Assembly: GCA_002787255.1 (NCBI GenBank)
Contig: PCWD01000027.1
Coordinates: forward strand, 11,603-25,683
Direction: 5' to 3'
Length of the DNA: 14,081 nucleotides
From: Parcubacteria group bacterium CG11_big_fil_rev_8_21_14_0_20_39_14
GTDB taxonomy: Bacteria > Patescibacteriota > Minisyncoccia > Minisyncoccales > GCA-002787255
Both the position numbers and the translations under genes were made by a program. This document shows positions 1-6,898 of this stretch, piece by piece. The notes under the pieces were generated by a model. The model was not told where the DNA came from, made no database searches, and was given only the letters and a program-made list of their open reading frames with translations. How positions within the stretch are numbered: the first letter of the stretch is position 1; each line of letters opens with the position of its first letter.

Positions 1-37
1 CTTCTAAAACTATCAAGGCTCGGTCTTTTGTGGTCCT

Positions 38-2776
38 ATGGAATCTAAAAAGAGAAGGTTTTCAAAAAAAAGCAGAGTAGGGGCTTTCGTCTTACGGTTT
101 TTTTTAATTTGCCTGACTGTTTTTGTTTTGGCCGGTATCGGAATTTTCGGATATTTTTCAAAAGACCTCCCCACTCTCGCTAAAATTGAAAAGCAAAAGA
201 ATTCTCAATCTTCCAAAATTTATGACCGAACCGGGGAAATTCTGCTTTTTGAAATAAAGGGGGAGGAAGAACGAATTCTTGTTCCTCTTTCGGAAATTTC
301 CCCTTGGCTGCAAAAAGCAACTATAGCTTGCGAAGACAGCAATTTTTATAAGCACTTTGGTCTAAATTTTAAAGCGATTTTAAGAGCCGTTTTGAATAAT
401 CTTATAGTTAAATTCGGTTTAGGAGAAAGAAAAACAATTCAGGGCGGTTCAACTATTACCCAACAAATTATCAAAAATGCTCTCTTGACTCCGGAAAGAA
501 CGTTAACCCGAAAAATCAAGGAAGCAATTTTAGCTGTTGAGCTTGAGTTTCGCTATTCAAAAAACCAGATACTGGAGCTTTACCTAAATCAAGTTTTTTA
601 TGGTTTAAATGCTTATGGGGTTGAAACCGCCAGTCGTCTTTATTTTGACAAACCGGCAAAAGAACTTGATTTAACCGAAGGCGCTATTCTGGCCGCTCTG
701 CCCAAGGCGCCAACCCGTCTTTCTCCTCACGGCTCTCACTTAGATGAGCTATTTGCTCGTCAGGGATATATTTTAGATAGAATGGAAAGTTTGGAGTTTA
801 TTTCGGAAAAAGAAAAGGAGGCGGCAAAAAAGCGGGTTCCAGACTTTAGTTCAAAATTTTCCGGACTCAAGGCTGCTCCTCATTTTGTAATGTATGTCAA
901 AGAAGAGCTTAAACAAAACTACGGAGAAGATTATCTAAAGAAAGGCGGCTTAAAAATTTATACAACCCTGGATTGGGAACTCCAGGAAGAAGCCGAGCTC
1001 ATACTCAAAAAGGGGGTGGAAAAAAATGAAAAATATAATGCTTTTAACGGAGCTTTAGTGGCTTTAGACCCAAAAACTGGTCAGATTTTGGCAATGGTGG
1101 GTTCAAAAGATTATTTTGCGAAGTCTTATCCTGAGGGATGCCAATCCGGGAAAAACTGCTTATTTGACCCCAATGTTAATGTGGCTATTCGCAATCGTCA
1201 GCCCGGCTCGGCTTTTAAACCCTTTGTCTATGCTAAAAGTTTCCAAAAGGGGTATCTCCCCCAAACAATTATTTTTGATGTGAAAACTGAATTTAATCCG
1301 GCCTGTCCCGGGAACGCCGAGCAAAAAAAGAGTGAATATGGCATGGACTGCTACCATCCTCAAAATTATGATGAGAAATTCCGGGGACCGGTAATGTTTA
1401 AACAGGCTCTTGCTCAATCATTAAATGTCCCCTCGGTAAAAGTTCTCTATTTGACCGGAATTGAAGACTCGTTAAATTTAGCCAAAGAAATGGGAATTAC
1501 TACCCTGAATCAACCAAAGGGATATTATGGACTATCTTTGGTTTTGGGAGGGGGGGAAGTAAAGCTACTGGATTTAGTTTCGGCTTTTGCCGTTTTTGCC
1601 GCCAATGGAATAAAAAATGAAAAAACGAGCATTTTAAAAATTGAAGATGCTAAAGGAGCCCTGATGGAAGAATGGAAAGCAAATCCTCAGGTGGTTTTAC
1701 AGGAAAACATTGCTTTTTTGATAAATAATATCTTATCCGATAATGAGTTGAGAGCTCCGATATTTGGAGAAAACTCTCCTTTGTGTTTGGGAAAGAGACC
1801 GGCGGCTGTTAAAACAGGAACTTCCCAGGATTTTAGGGACGCCTGGACAATCGGCTACACCCCCTCAATAGCTTGCGGCGTTTGGGCGGGAAATAGCGAC
1901 AACTCCCCTATAGAAAAAAAAGCCGGGGTTTATATAGCTGCCCCTATTTGGAATGAATTTATAAAAAAAGCCTACGAGACAAAGGCAAATCGCAAATCGC
2001 AAATCGCGAACAAAAATGAGAATAATTTTGTTTTGCCAGGAGAAATTGAAGATTTCCCCAAACCCGAACCCCAGGACACGGAAAAATTCTATCTTAATGG
2101 GGAGTTTGTTCAAAAAAGTACCTTAAAAATTGATACAATTTCCGGAAAATTAGCCGGGCCACTTACCCCCCCGGAATTAATTGAAGAAAGAGAGTTTTGC
2201 GAGATCCTCTCAATTTTGAATTATGTTGATAAAAACGACCCCCTATGCCAAACTCCGGAAAATCCTTTTTTAGATAGTCAATATAAAAATTGGGAAGAAG
2301 GAATTAAAAACTGGCTAAGCCTTGTTAAAAACGAATCGTCTGAAGGGGAGAGTTCGCCCGAGACGGAAATTTCTAACGGAGAAAATATTTTTATAAGGAA
2401 TTTTGAGCTAAAGCTTCCTCCGAAAGAATACGATGATTTGCACACCGAAGAAAACTTGCCAAAAATTAAAATTATTTTCCCTCCGCCAAAAACCGTTCTT
2501 GAACAAAATTCTCCCGTTAACACAGAGGCTTTTATCACATCCCCTCTGGGGTTGGCTCAAATTGAGTATTTTTTAAATGACACTTTGCTGGATTTAAAGA
2601 AAATTTCAACTCACGATACTGAAAAAAAAGTTGAAAAATCTTTATTTTTACCATCCCAGATTTTACTCGGCAATACTCAAAAAACTCTTGAGGAAAAAGA
2701 GTATATTTTAAAGATAAGAGCGGTGGATATTGCAAAAAACCAGACCGAAAAAGAAATCCCCATCATAATAAAATAA
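38..2776 (+). CDS. Class A (bifunctional) penicillin-binding protein with C-terminal Ig-like extension
   Basis: This enzyme polymerises lipid II into glycan strands and cross-links the stem peptides at the outer face of the cytoplasmic membrane. A basic N-terminus precedes one membrane anchor (about residues 14-40). The GT51 glycosyltransferase domain shows EDSNFYKH (catalytic Glu99), GGSTITQQ (136-143) and ILELYLNQ (178-185). The transpeptidase domain shows SAFK (Ser391 nucleophile, Lys394), SLN (461-463) and KTGTS (592-596), so both active sites look intact. At 912 residues it is longer than a minimal class A protein. A hydrophilic linker from about 650 contains a heptanucleotide-repeat-encoded stretch. 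The last 120 residues look like an Ig-like beta domain (inferred from their alternating pattern and the RAVDIAKNQTE ending). Cysteines 369, 374, 423 and 438 in the transpeptidase domain could form disulfides. No Shine-Dalgarno site precedes the ATG. Converges on dnaN. PBP1A versus PBP1C cannot be settled here. Confidence 0.93.
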   Translation: MESKKRRFSKKSRVGAFVLRFFLICLTVFVLAGIGIFGYFSKDLPTLAKIEKQKNSQSSKIYDRTGEILLFEIKGEEERILVPLSEISPWLQKATIACEDSNFYKHFGLNFKAILRAVLNNLIVKFGLGERKTIQGGSTITQQIIKNALLTPERTLTRKIKEAILAVELEFRYSKNQILELYLNQVFYGLNAYGVETASRLYFDKPAKELDLTEGAILAALPKAPTRLSPHGSHLDELFARQGYILDRMESLEFISEKEKEAAKKRVPDFSSKFSGLKAAPHFVMYVKEELKQNYGEDYLKKGGLKIYTTLDWELQEEAELILKKGVEKNEKYNAFNGALVALDPKTGQILAMVGSKDYFAKSYPEGCQSGKNCLFDPNVNVAIRNRQPGSAFKPFVYAKSFQKGYLPQTIIFDVKTEFNPACPGNAEQKKSEYGMDCYHPQNYDEKFRGPVMFKQALAQSLNVPSVKVLYLTGIEDSLNLAKEMGITTLNQPKGYYGLSLVLGGGEVKLLDLVSAFAVFAANGIKNEKTSILKIEDAKGALMEEWKANPQVVLQENIAFLINNILSDNELRAPIFGENSPLCLGKRPAAVKTGTSQDFRDAWTIGYTPSIACGVWAGNSDNSPIEKKAGVYIAAPIWNEFIKKAYETKANRKSQIANKNENNFVLPGEIEDFPKPEPQDTEKFYLNGEFVQKSTLKIDTISGKLAGPLTPPELIEEREFCEILSILNYVDKNDPLCQTPENPFLDSQYKNWEEGIKNWLSLVKNESSEGESSPETEISNGENIFIRNFELKLPPKEYDDLHTEENLPKIKIIFPPPKTVLEQNSPVNTEAFITSPLGLAQIEYFLNDTLLDLKKISTHDTEKKVEKSLFLPSQILLGNTQKTLEEKEYILKIRAVDIAKNQTEKEIPIIIK
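1985..2007 (+). repeat. Heptanucleotide tandem repeat GCAAATC, 3.3 copies, inside the penicillin-binding protein gene
   Basis: Three perfect copies of GCAAATC (1985-1991, 1992-1998, 1999-2005) are followed by GC. They encode part of the hydrophilic linker between the transpeptidase domain and the C-terminal extension (about residues 650-657). The 7-bp unit is not a multiple of three, so gain or loss of one copy would shift the reading frame. Confidence 0.85.
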
Positions 2777-2898
2777 AATCAAAAATTAAAAATTAAAGAG
2801 CAACATTGCGCATCAAATATCAAAAATTTAAAAATCCTAAAACTTATTAGGATTTTGCATTTCAATATTTTGTATTTTATATTTGATATTTGATATTT
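2777..2898. repeat. AT-rich inverted-repeat element between converging genes
   Basis: This 122-bp spacer separates the stops of the penicillin-binding protein gene and dnaN. It begins with the recurring word ATCAAAAATTAAAAATTAAA. It contains long imperfect arms (ATCAAATATCAAAAA on the left, answered by TATTTGATATTTGATATTTT on the right) around a perfect central hairpin. The right arm carries ATTTTGCATTT (2852-2862), an 11-mer also found in the junctions near 11291 and 12742. It is the first member of the dispersed family seen at most gene junctions here. Confidence 0.7.
2831..2856. terminator. Bidirectional hairpin terminator
   Basis: A perfect 10-bp stem, AAAATCCTAA (2831-2840) and TTAGGATTTT (2847-2856), encloses a 6-nt loop. 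It is flanked by A-rich sequence on the left and T-rich sequence on the right. Its place between two converging stop codons suits termination from both sides. The stem is AT-rich, so strength is uncertain. Confidence 0.65.
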
Positions 2899-4020
2899 TT
2901 AGGTGGGTTTAATCGGCATTATTATATAGACATACTCGCCTTTTTTGTATGGTTTCAAAACTCCTGGTTTTTCATCGCCGTTTAATTCAAGAATTACCTG
3001 TTCGTCATCAATATTCATTAAGCCATCCATTAGATATTTACAATTAAATATAATTTCTATTTTTTCTCCTTCTATTTGAGCAGAAATTTCAGATTTATTT
3101 TCACCGGTATCTGAATTAGAAGATAAAAATTCCATTGATTTTTCCGCGGGATTTACTTTTATTTTTATATCATTGGTTCTGGTTGTAAAAAGGCCGGCTA
3201 TTTTAATATGTTGTAAAAACTCTTGTCTCTCCAATAATACTTTTGTTAAAAAGTCCTTGGGAATAATTTCTTCGTAACCTGGATATTCTCCCTCAATTAA
3301 CCGAGATATTAAATGAATTTTTGGTAAGGTATTTTTTGAAAAAAGAATTTGGTTTGAGCTTAAATATAAATCTATTTCTGATTTACTTTGTTCTGTCTCG
3401 CCAAAAATTCTAATTACTTCCATAACAGTTTTTGCCGGAATGATTACGGATTTTTCAAAACTCAGCGGCTTTTCAAAAAAAATAGTTTTTTCCGCTAATC
3501 TAAAACTATCGGTAGAGACAAGTTTTATAAAATCTTTTTTTAATTTAACAAAAACTCCGGAAATTTCAGGCTTAATATCAGAAGAGGCAACTGCTCCAAT
3601 CACTTTTGAAAATCCTTGACATAATTTAAAAGAATTTAAAGAAATAAATTCTTTTTCTTTTATCTGGGGAATTATCGGAAAATCTTCAGAATTAAACCCA
3701 ACAATAGAAGCTTTGTAATTTTCACATTTTAAATTTAATTTATTTTCCCGGGAATTTATTTCTATTTTTTTATTAGGAAGACTATTTATATAACTGCTTA
3801 AAATTTTAACCGGAACACAAAGAGTTCCTTCTTTTTCCACTTTCCCGGCAATCCAACAGGATATACCAATTTCTAAATCCGTTGAACATAGTTTTATTGA
3901 ATCTTTTTGAGTAATTATTAAAACATTGTTTAAAACAGGTAAAGAAGGATTTTTACCAACAATTTTTTCAATTACATTTAAACCCTGTTTTAAATTTTCC
4001 TGGAAACAAATAAATTTCAT
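2899..4020 (-). CDS. dnaN: DNA polymerase III subunit beta (sliding clamp)
   Basis: This protein forms the ring-shaped clamp that tethers DNA polymerase III to the template and docks other replication and repair factors. The 373 residues match the usual clamp length (E. coli has 366) and should form three similar domains of about 120 residues. Recognisable stretches include LPVLNNVLI (27-35), the domain 2 segment EISGVFVK, STDSFRLAEK and the C-terminal YVYIIMPIKP, where the MPI strand ends the clamp fold and borders the partner-peptide pocket. The gene follows dnaA in the same direction after 279 bp, the standard dnaA-dnaN order. An AGG lies 5 nt upstream of the ATG, a weak Shine-Dalgarno remnant at best. 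A TATAAT on the minus strand (4283-4288) near the dnaA stop could give it a separate promoter. Confidence 0.96.
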   Translation of the reverse strand: MKFICFQENLKQGLNVIEKIVGKNPSLPVLNNVLIITQKDSIKLCSTDLEIGISCWIAGKVEKEGTLCVPVKILSSYINSLPNKKIEINSRENKLNLKCENYKASIVGFNSEDFPIIPQIKEKEFISLNSFKLCQGFSKVIGAVASSDIKPEISGVFVKLKKDFIKLVSTDSFRLAEKTIFFEKPLSFEKSVIIPAKTVMEVIRIFGETEQSKSEIDLYLSSNQILFSKNTLPKIHLISRLIEGEYPGYEEIIPKDFLTKVLLERQEFLQHIKIAGLFTTRTNDIKIKVNPAEKSMEFLSSNSDTGENKSEISAQIEGEKIEIIFNCKYLMDGLMNIDDEQVILELNGDEKPGVLKPYKKGEYVYIIMPIKPT

Positions 4021-4299
4021 TTTACCTAAAATATGTAAAGGTATTAATTAACAGTTTTAATAACGAGTATCATTTAATCATTGGTTATTATTATTTATTA
4101 TAACATCTTATAAATAAAATAAATAGAGTAAAAAAATAAAAAATAGATACAAAATAAATTGTGATTTAACAAAGAATAAATTGTGAAAAACAACTTAATA
4201 AAATCTGCAAAAGTATTTTAAAATAGTTGTTCTTTATTTTTCTCTACAGGAAATACAGCTTAAATCCACACTAAATTAACAAATTATACACTCATTTAT
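4021..4299. other. AT-rich dnaA-dnaN spacer, possible unwinding region of oriC
   Basis: The 279-bp spacer is almost entirely A and T, especially 4081-4160, as expected for a duplex-unwinding region. AATAAATTGTGA occurs twice (4153-4164 and 4175-4186), offset by 22 bp, about two helical turns. Sites matching the TTATCCACA DnaA box at 7 of 9 positions occur at 4262-4270 (AAATCCACA) and, on the other strand, at 4182-4190 (TGTGAAAAA). A minus-strand TATAAT at 4283-4288, with TTTACG 16 bp further upstream, could be a dnaN promoter. The boxes are weak, so the origin role is an inference. Confidence 0.45.
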
Positions 4300-5652
4300 T
4301 TAAACGTAAATCAACTGTTTAACCATATTAATTTCTTCGTTTAAGGATTCATTTTCCTCCAACTCTTTTTTTATTTTTTCGCAAGAGTGAATAGAGGTAG
4401 TGTGGTCTCTTTTGCCAAACTTTTCTCCGATAGAAGGGTAAGAGAGATTGAGTTCGCTTCTTAATAAATACATAGCTACTTGTCTTGGATGGACAAATTC
4501 TTTTTTTCGAGTTTTATCCGTGAGATTGATTATTTTTACATCGTAAAAATTAGACACACTTTCAATAATTTTTTGGGGAGTTGTATTTTTCTTCATTGAG
4601 CAGGTAAAATCTTTAAGAATCTTTTTAAACTCTTTTTCTCCCAGGGAATTTCCATTTAAAGAATTTGTAGCAGCAACCTTGTTTAAAGCCCCTTCAAGTT
4701 CGCGGATATTTTTTTGAATATGAGAAGCAATCCAGTTTAGTATTTCCTCGCTGATTTTGATTTCTTTTTCCGAACATTTTGATTTCAAAATAGCCAATCT
4801 TGTTTCAAAATCAGGATGGCTTATATCGGCAATCATCCCCCCTTCAAATCGTGAACGCAACCTTTCTTCTATTAGCGGGATAGCGTTTGGCGGTCTGTCC
4901 GAAGAAAAGACTATTTGTTTGTTTTTATCATAGAGAGAGTTAAATGTATGGAACAATTCTTCCTGGGTTTTATTTTTTCCGGTAATAAATTGAACATCGT
5001 CTATAATTAAAAGATCAAGTTTGCGATATTTTTCCTTGAAGTTGTCCATAGATTTATTTCGAATAGCTTGAACAAGTTCTTGGGAGAATTTTTCTGCTTG
5101 AGTATATTTTATAGTTGTAAGTTTTTCATTCTGGTTTAATTTGTTGCCGATAGCTTGTAAAAGATGAGTTTTCCCCACCCCCACGCCTCCATAAACGAAT
5201 AAGGGGTTATAAACTTGGCCGGGCTTTTGGATGATTGAGCAAGCGGCGGCATGAGCAAGTTCGTTAAAGGAGCCGACTATAAAATTATCAAAAGTATATT
5301 TTGGATTTAAATTAGTTTTTTTATCAATTTTAAGTTCTTGAAATTGAAGTTGGTTTTTGTTTTGGGTAATAAAATGAGCTTGTTTTTTAAAATCTTGGGG
5401 CGTTTGCTGTTGTTTGAGAAGATATCCAACCGTTTTTAAATCCGGAAAAAATTTTTTTATAATCTCGAAAATTGTTTTGTGGTATTTATTTACAAACCAT
5501 TCTTTGGCAAAATCACTGGGAACCGCTATTACGGCCACCCCATTTTTAATTGAAGAAATAGAGGTTTCTTTGAACCAGGTGGCAAAATTTGCCTGGGATA
5601 TTTTAAGCTCCATTTCATTTAAAACTATTTGCCAGAGTTCTTCGTTAGTCAT
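4300..5652 (-). CDS. dnaA: Chromosomal replication initiator protein DnaA
   Basis: DnaA is an AAA+ ATPase that binds DnaA boxes at oriC, opens the duplex and loads the replicative helicase. All four domains are visible in 450 residues: N-terminal domain I (about 1-75, with the WF and W positions of the helicase-contact fold), a Gln/Lys-rich linker (80-115), the ATPase, and a C-terminal helix-turn-helix. Walker A is GGVGVGKT (155-162) and Walker B is LLIIDD (214-219). The arginine-rich RLRSRFEGG (264-272) lies in the arginine-finger region. The DnaA signature FVHPRQVAMYLLR (386-398) with GKRDHTTSIHS (413-423) recognises the box. The start is the first ATG and has no Shine-Dalgarno site. It is divergent from rpmH, the ancestral bacterial arrangement around oriC. 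Confidence 0.97.
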   Translation of the reverse strand: MTNEELWQIVLNEMELKISQANFATWFKETSISSIKNGVAVIAVPSDFAKEWFVNKYHKTIFEIIKKFFPDLKTVGYLLKQQQTPQDFKKQAHFITQNKNQLQFQELKIDKKTNLNPKYTFDNFIVGSFNELAHAAACSIIQKPGQVYNPLFVYGGVGVGKTHLLQAIGNKLNQNEKLTTIKYTQAEKFSQELVQAIRNKSMDNFKEKYRKLDLLIIDDVQFITGKNKTQEELFHTFNSLYDKNKQIVFSSDRPPNAIPLIEERLRSRFEGGMIADISHPDFETRLAILKSKCSEKEIKISEEILNWIASHIQKNIRELEGALNKVAATNSLNGNSLGEKEFKKILKDFTCSMKKNTTPQKIIESVSNFYDVKIINLTDKTRKKEFVHPRQVAMYLLRSELNLSYPSIGEKFGKRDHTTSIHSCEKIKKELEENESLNEEINMVKQLIYV

Positions 5653-5762
5653 TTGACTGATAACAGGTATCGCCGAACACCCTTTTATTTTTACACGTTT
5701 TTAGCAGTCTCTTCTCCTTTCTGATATTTTCTGATTTTGTGAGAGAAAATCTGTATAAATAA

Positions 5763-5837
5763 ATCCCGCGCCTTTTAGCGGGGTTTTAGACCCCGTCGAA
5801 AGGAATTATTAATAGTATTTACTGAAAGGTGCGGGAT
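5763..5837. other. 75-nt branched inverted-repeat element (structured RNA or palindromic repeat)
   Basis: ATCCCGCGCCTTT (5763-5775) pairs with AAAGGTGCGGGAT (5825-5837) over 13 bp, the single deviation being a G-T wobble. Inside is a second perfect hairpin, CGGGGT-TTTAG-ACCCCG (5779-5795), and a short palindrome AGTA-TT-TACT (5814-5823), giving a branched fold. It ends 111 bp upstream of the dnaA start on the minus strand. It is GC-rich compared with the surrounding DNA. It could be a dnaA leader RNA, a processed small RNA or a dispersed palindromic repeat; sequence alone does not decide. Confidence 0.6.
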
Positions 5838-5931
5838 AAAGGGCTTTCGCCATTTTTCCCATTACAAGTTCATACTATAAAAAGGATAAAACGATTAAAA
5901 GGAGGAGTCAATAGCTGTTTTGGGGAAAAAT

Positions 5932-5951
5932 TGTGTATAAACAGGGGATAA
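5932..5951 (+). promoter_or_regulatory. Pair of DnaA-box-like sites
   Basis: TGTGTATAA (5932-5940) matches the reverse-strand DnaA box TGTGGATAA at 8 of 9 positions. AGGGGATAA (5943-5951) matches at 7 of 9. Their starts are 11 bp apart, about one helical turn, so they lie in phase on one face of the DNA. The second overlaps a small hairpin, GGGG-ATAA-CCCC (5944-5955). Confidence 0.5.
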
Positions 5952-5969
5952 CCCCGCATTCTTAAAACC

Positions 5970-5998
5970 TTGACTTCTTGAAATTTTAAGAGTATGCT
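5970..5998 (+). promoter_or_regulatory. Promoter of the rpmH-rnpA cluster
   Basis: A -35 box TTGACT (5970-5975, 5 of 6) is separated by an optimal 17 bp from a -10 box TATGCT (5993-5998, 4 of 6). The rpmH ATG begins only 8 nt after the -10 box. Transcription normally starts about 7 nt after the -10 box, so the message would be leaderless or nearly so. Confidence 0.6.
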
Positions 5999-6006
5999 TT
6001 TATCAT

Positions 6007-6141
6007 ATGAGCATTACATATCAACCAAAGAGAAAAAAAAGAAAAAGAAGTCACGGTTTTAAAAAAAGAATGAGAACGAAATCAGGAAGAAAAGTTTTGG
6101 CAAGGAGAAGAAAAAAGGGCAGGAAGATACTTTCTCGCTAA
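6007..6141 (+). CDS. rpmH: Large ribosomal subunit protein bL34
   Basis: This 44-residue, highly basic protein belongs to the large ribosomal subunit. TYQPKRKKRKRSHGFKKRM followed by GRKVLARRRKKGRK is the unmistakable bL34 pattern: an N-terminal TYQP, the HGF turn and the GRxVLxxRRxKGR helix. The length is typical of the family (about 44-46). The ATG is fixed by the conserved N-terminus and by the promoter just upstream. It heads the rpmH-rnpA-yidD-yidC-jag set and is divergent from dnaA. Confidence 0.97.
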   Translation: MSITYQPKRKKRKRSHGFKKRMRTKSGRKVLARRRKKGRKILSR

Positions 6142-6213
6142 TATGCGCGAATGGGGGTGCAAATATGCGCGAATTATTAGCATAAATTAGCGCCAGAATT
6201 AGCAAAAATTAGC
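6141..6213. repeat. Short direct repeats between rpmH and rnpA
   Basis: ATATGCGCGAAT occurs twice (6141-6152 and 6163-6174), offset by 22 bp. It is followed by four copies of ATTAGC (6176, 6186, 6198, 6208) spaced 10, 12 and 10 bp, most within a longer AAATTAGCG-like word. The array fills nearly the whole 80-bp gap. Helical spacing next to the origin region is compatible with an iteron-like protein-binding array, but the words do not resemble DnaA boxes and may be another dispersed repeat. Confidence 0.6.
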
Positions 6214-6221
6214 GACGATAA

Positions 6222-6566
6222 ATGTTGGCAAAAAAGTATCGGCTTTCAAAAAAGAAGGATTTTCAAAATATTTTCAAAAGAGGAAAAAGCTTTAAGGAGG
6301 GATGCATTTTTTTGAAAGCTGCGGCAAATAACATCAGGTTTAGTCGCTTTGGTTTTGTTGTTTCTAACAAAATTTCTAAAAAATCGGTGGAGCGTCATAA
6401 AATAAAAAGAAGATTGAACGAAATTATCCGTTTTAAAATGCCGCTCATTAGAAAGGGTTATGATATGGTAATTATAGCGGGGCCAGAAATAAAAAATAAA
6501 GATTACCGGGAACTTGAAGAGATAATCAAAAAACTATTAATAACAGCCAAGTTGTTAAACCCCTAA
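6222..6566 (+). CDS. rnpA: Ribonuclease P protein component
   Basis: This is the protein subunit that helps the catalytic RNase P RNA bind precursor tRNAs and remove their 5' leaders. The 114 residues match the family. LAKKYRLSKKKDFQNIFKRGKSF is the usual N-terminus, with the Phe and basic residues of the leader-binding cleft. SRFGFVVSNKISKKSVERHKIKRRLNEIIR (41-70) covers the central strand and the signature helix. The usual RNxxKR core of that helix reads RHKIKR (58-63), so His replaces the very common Asn. YDMVIIAGP (80-88) is the conserved strand near the end. The ATG lacks a Shine-Dalgarno site. The position after rpmH confirms the call. Confidence 0.95.
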   Translation: MLAKKYRLSKKKDFQNIFKRGKSFKEGCIFLKAAANNIRFSRFGFVVSNKISKKSVERHKIKRRLNEIIRFKMPLIRKGYDMVIIAGPEIKNKDYRELEEIIKKLLITAKLLNP

Positions 6567-6583
6567 TTGGCGGTTATCAAAAA

Positions 6584-6844
6584 ATGTCAATAAAATTAGA
6601 TAGCGGTTTAGCTCGAACAATAAATAAAGGGTGCGTGACATTTTTAAGGTGCGGGATAAAAGCATATCAACAAGCTTTTTCGTCAATCAAGGGAAGAAGC
6701 TGCCGTTTTTATCCGACCTGTTCGGAATATACTCTTCAAGCCCTCGAAAAATACGGGATGATTTACGGTTGTTTTCTGGGCGCGAAAAGAATACTGAGAT
6801 GTCATCCTTTTAACAAAGGAGGACACGATCCCCTGCCAAAATAA
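6584..6844 (+). CDS. yidD: Membrane protein insertion efficiency factor YidD
   Basis: YidD is a small peripheral membrane protein that aids insertion of membrane proteins and is nearly always encoded between rnpA and yidC, as here. The 86 residues contain the family core: SCRFYPTCSEY (39-49), ALEKYG (53-58), KRILRCHP (68-75) and a C-terminal GGHDPLP (79-85). The conserved cysteines and His/Asp residues of these motifs are present. A short amphipathic N-terminal segment (about 17-35) is the probable membrane contact. The gene starts 17 bp after rnpA ends, so co-transcription is likely. Thirteen extra N-terminal residues precede the conserved region, so a later start cannot be excluded. Confidence 0.95.
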   Translation: MSIKLDSGLARTINKGCVTFLRCGIKAYQQAFSSIKGRSCRFYPTCSEYTLQALEKYGMIYGCFLGAKRILRCHPFNKGGHDPLPK

Positions 6845-6898
6845 AAAATTAAAAATCAAATACAAAAACAAGAAAGAAGTATTTTTGATTCTTAATTT
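6843..6898. repeat. AT-rich inverted repeat abutting the yidC start
   Basis: AAATTAAAAATCAAATAC (6846-6863) is answered by GTATTTTTGATTCTTAATTT (6879-6898), an imperfect inverted repeat with a 15-nt spacer. The right arm ends on the base before the yidC ATG, so an RNA hairpin would sit directly on the start site. The words match those of the other junction elements in the window. Confidence 0.6.

Larger units (their letters stand above)
5653..6006. other. Divergent dnaA/rpmH intergenic region, main oriC candidate
   Basis: This 354-bp region has no convincing gene. It contains a 75-nt branched foldable element (5763-5837), a pair of DnaA-box-like sites (5932-5951), a further 7-of-9 box at 5750-5758 (TCTGTATAA) and the rpmH promoter (5970-5998). 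AAGGAGGAG near 5900 resembles a Shine-Dalgarno site but is followed by no convincing reading frame. The origin is commonly next to dnaA and in the rpmH-dnaA interval, so this is the likelier of the two candidate spacers. Confidence 0.5.

Noticed and set aside
5763..5837. A tRNA gene: length 75 nt with a 7-bp ATCCCGC/GCGGGAT end stem
   Set aside because: There is no T-loop GTTCRANYC, no D-arm, no anticodon stem of 5 bp in place, and the end stem continues unbroken for 13 bp.
5899..5966. A small gene after the strong AAGGAGGAG site
   Set aside because: No ATG, GTG or TTG at suitable spacing opens more than a few codons; a CTG would give only 16 codons of unconvincing sequence.
5826..6660. Exact 15-bp match AAGGTGCGGGATAAA between the folded element (5826-5840) and yidD (6646-6660)
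   Set aside because: The yidD copy is read as the family-appropriate RCGIK segment and has no matching inverted arm, so it is most likely chance.
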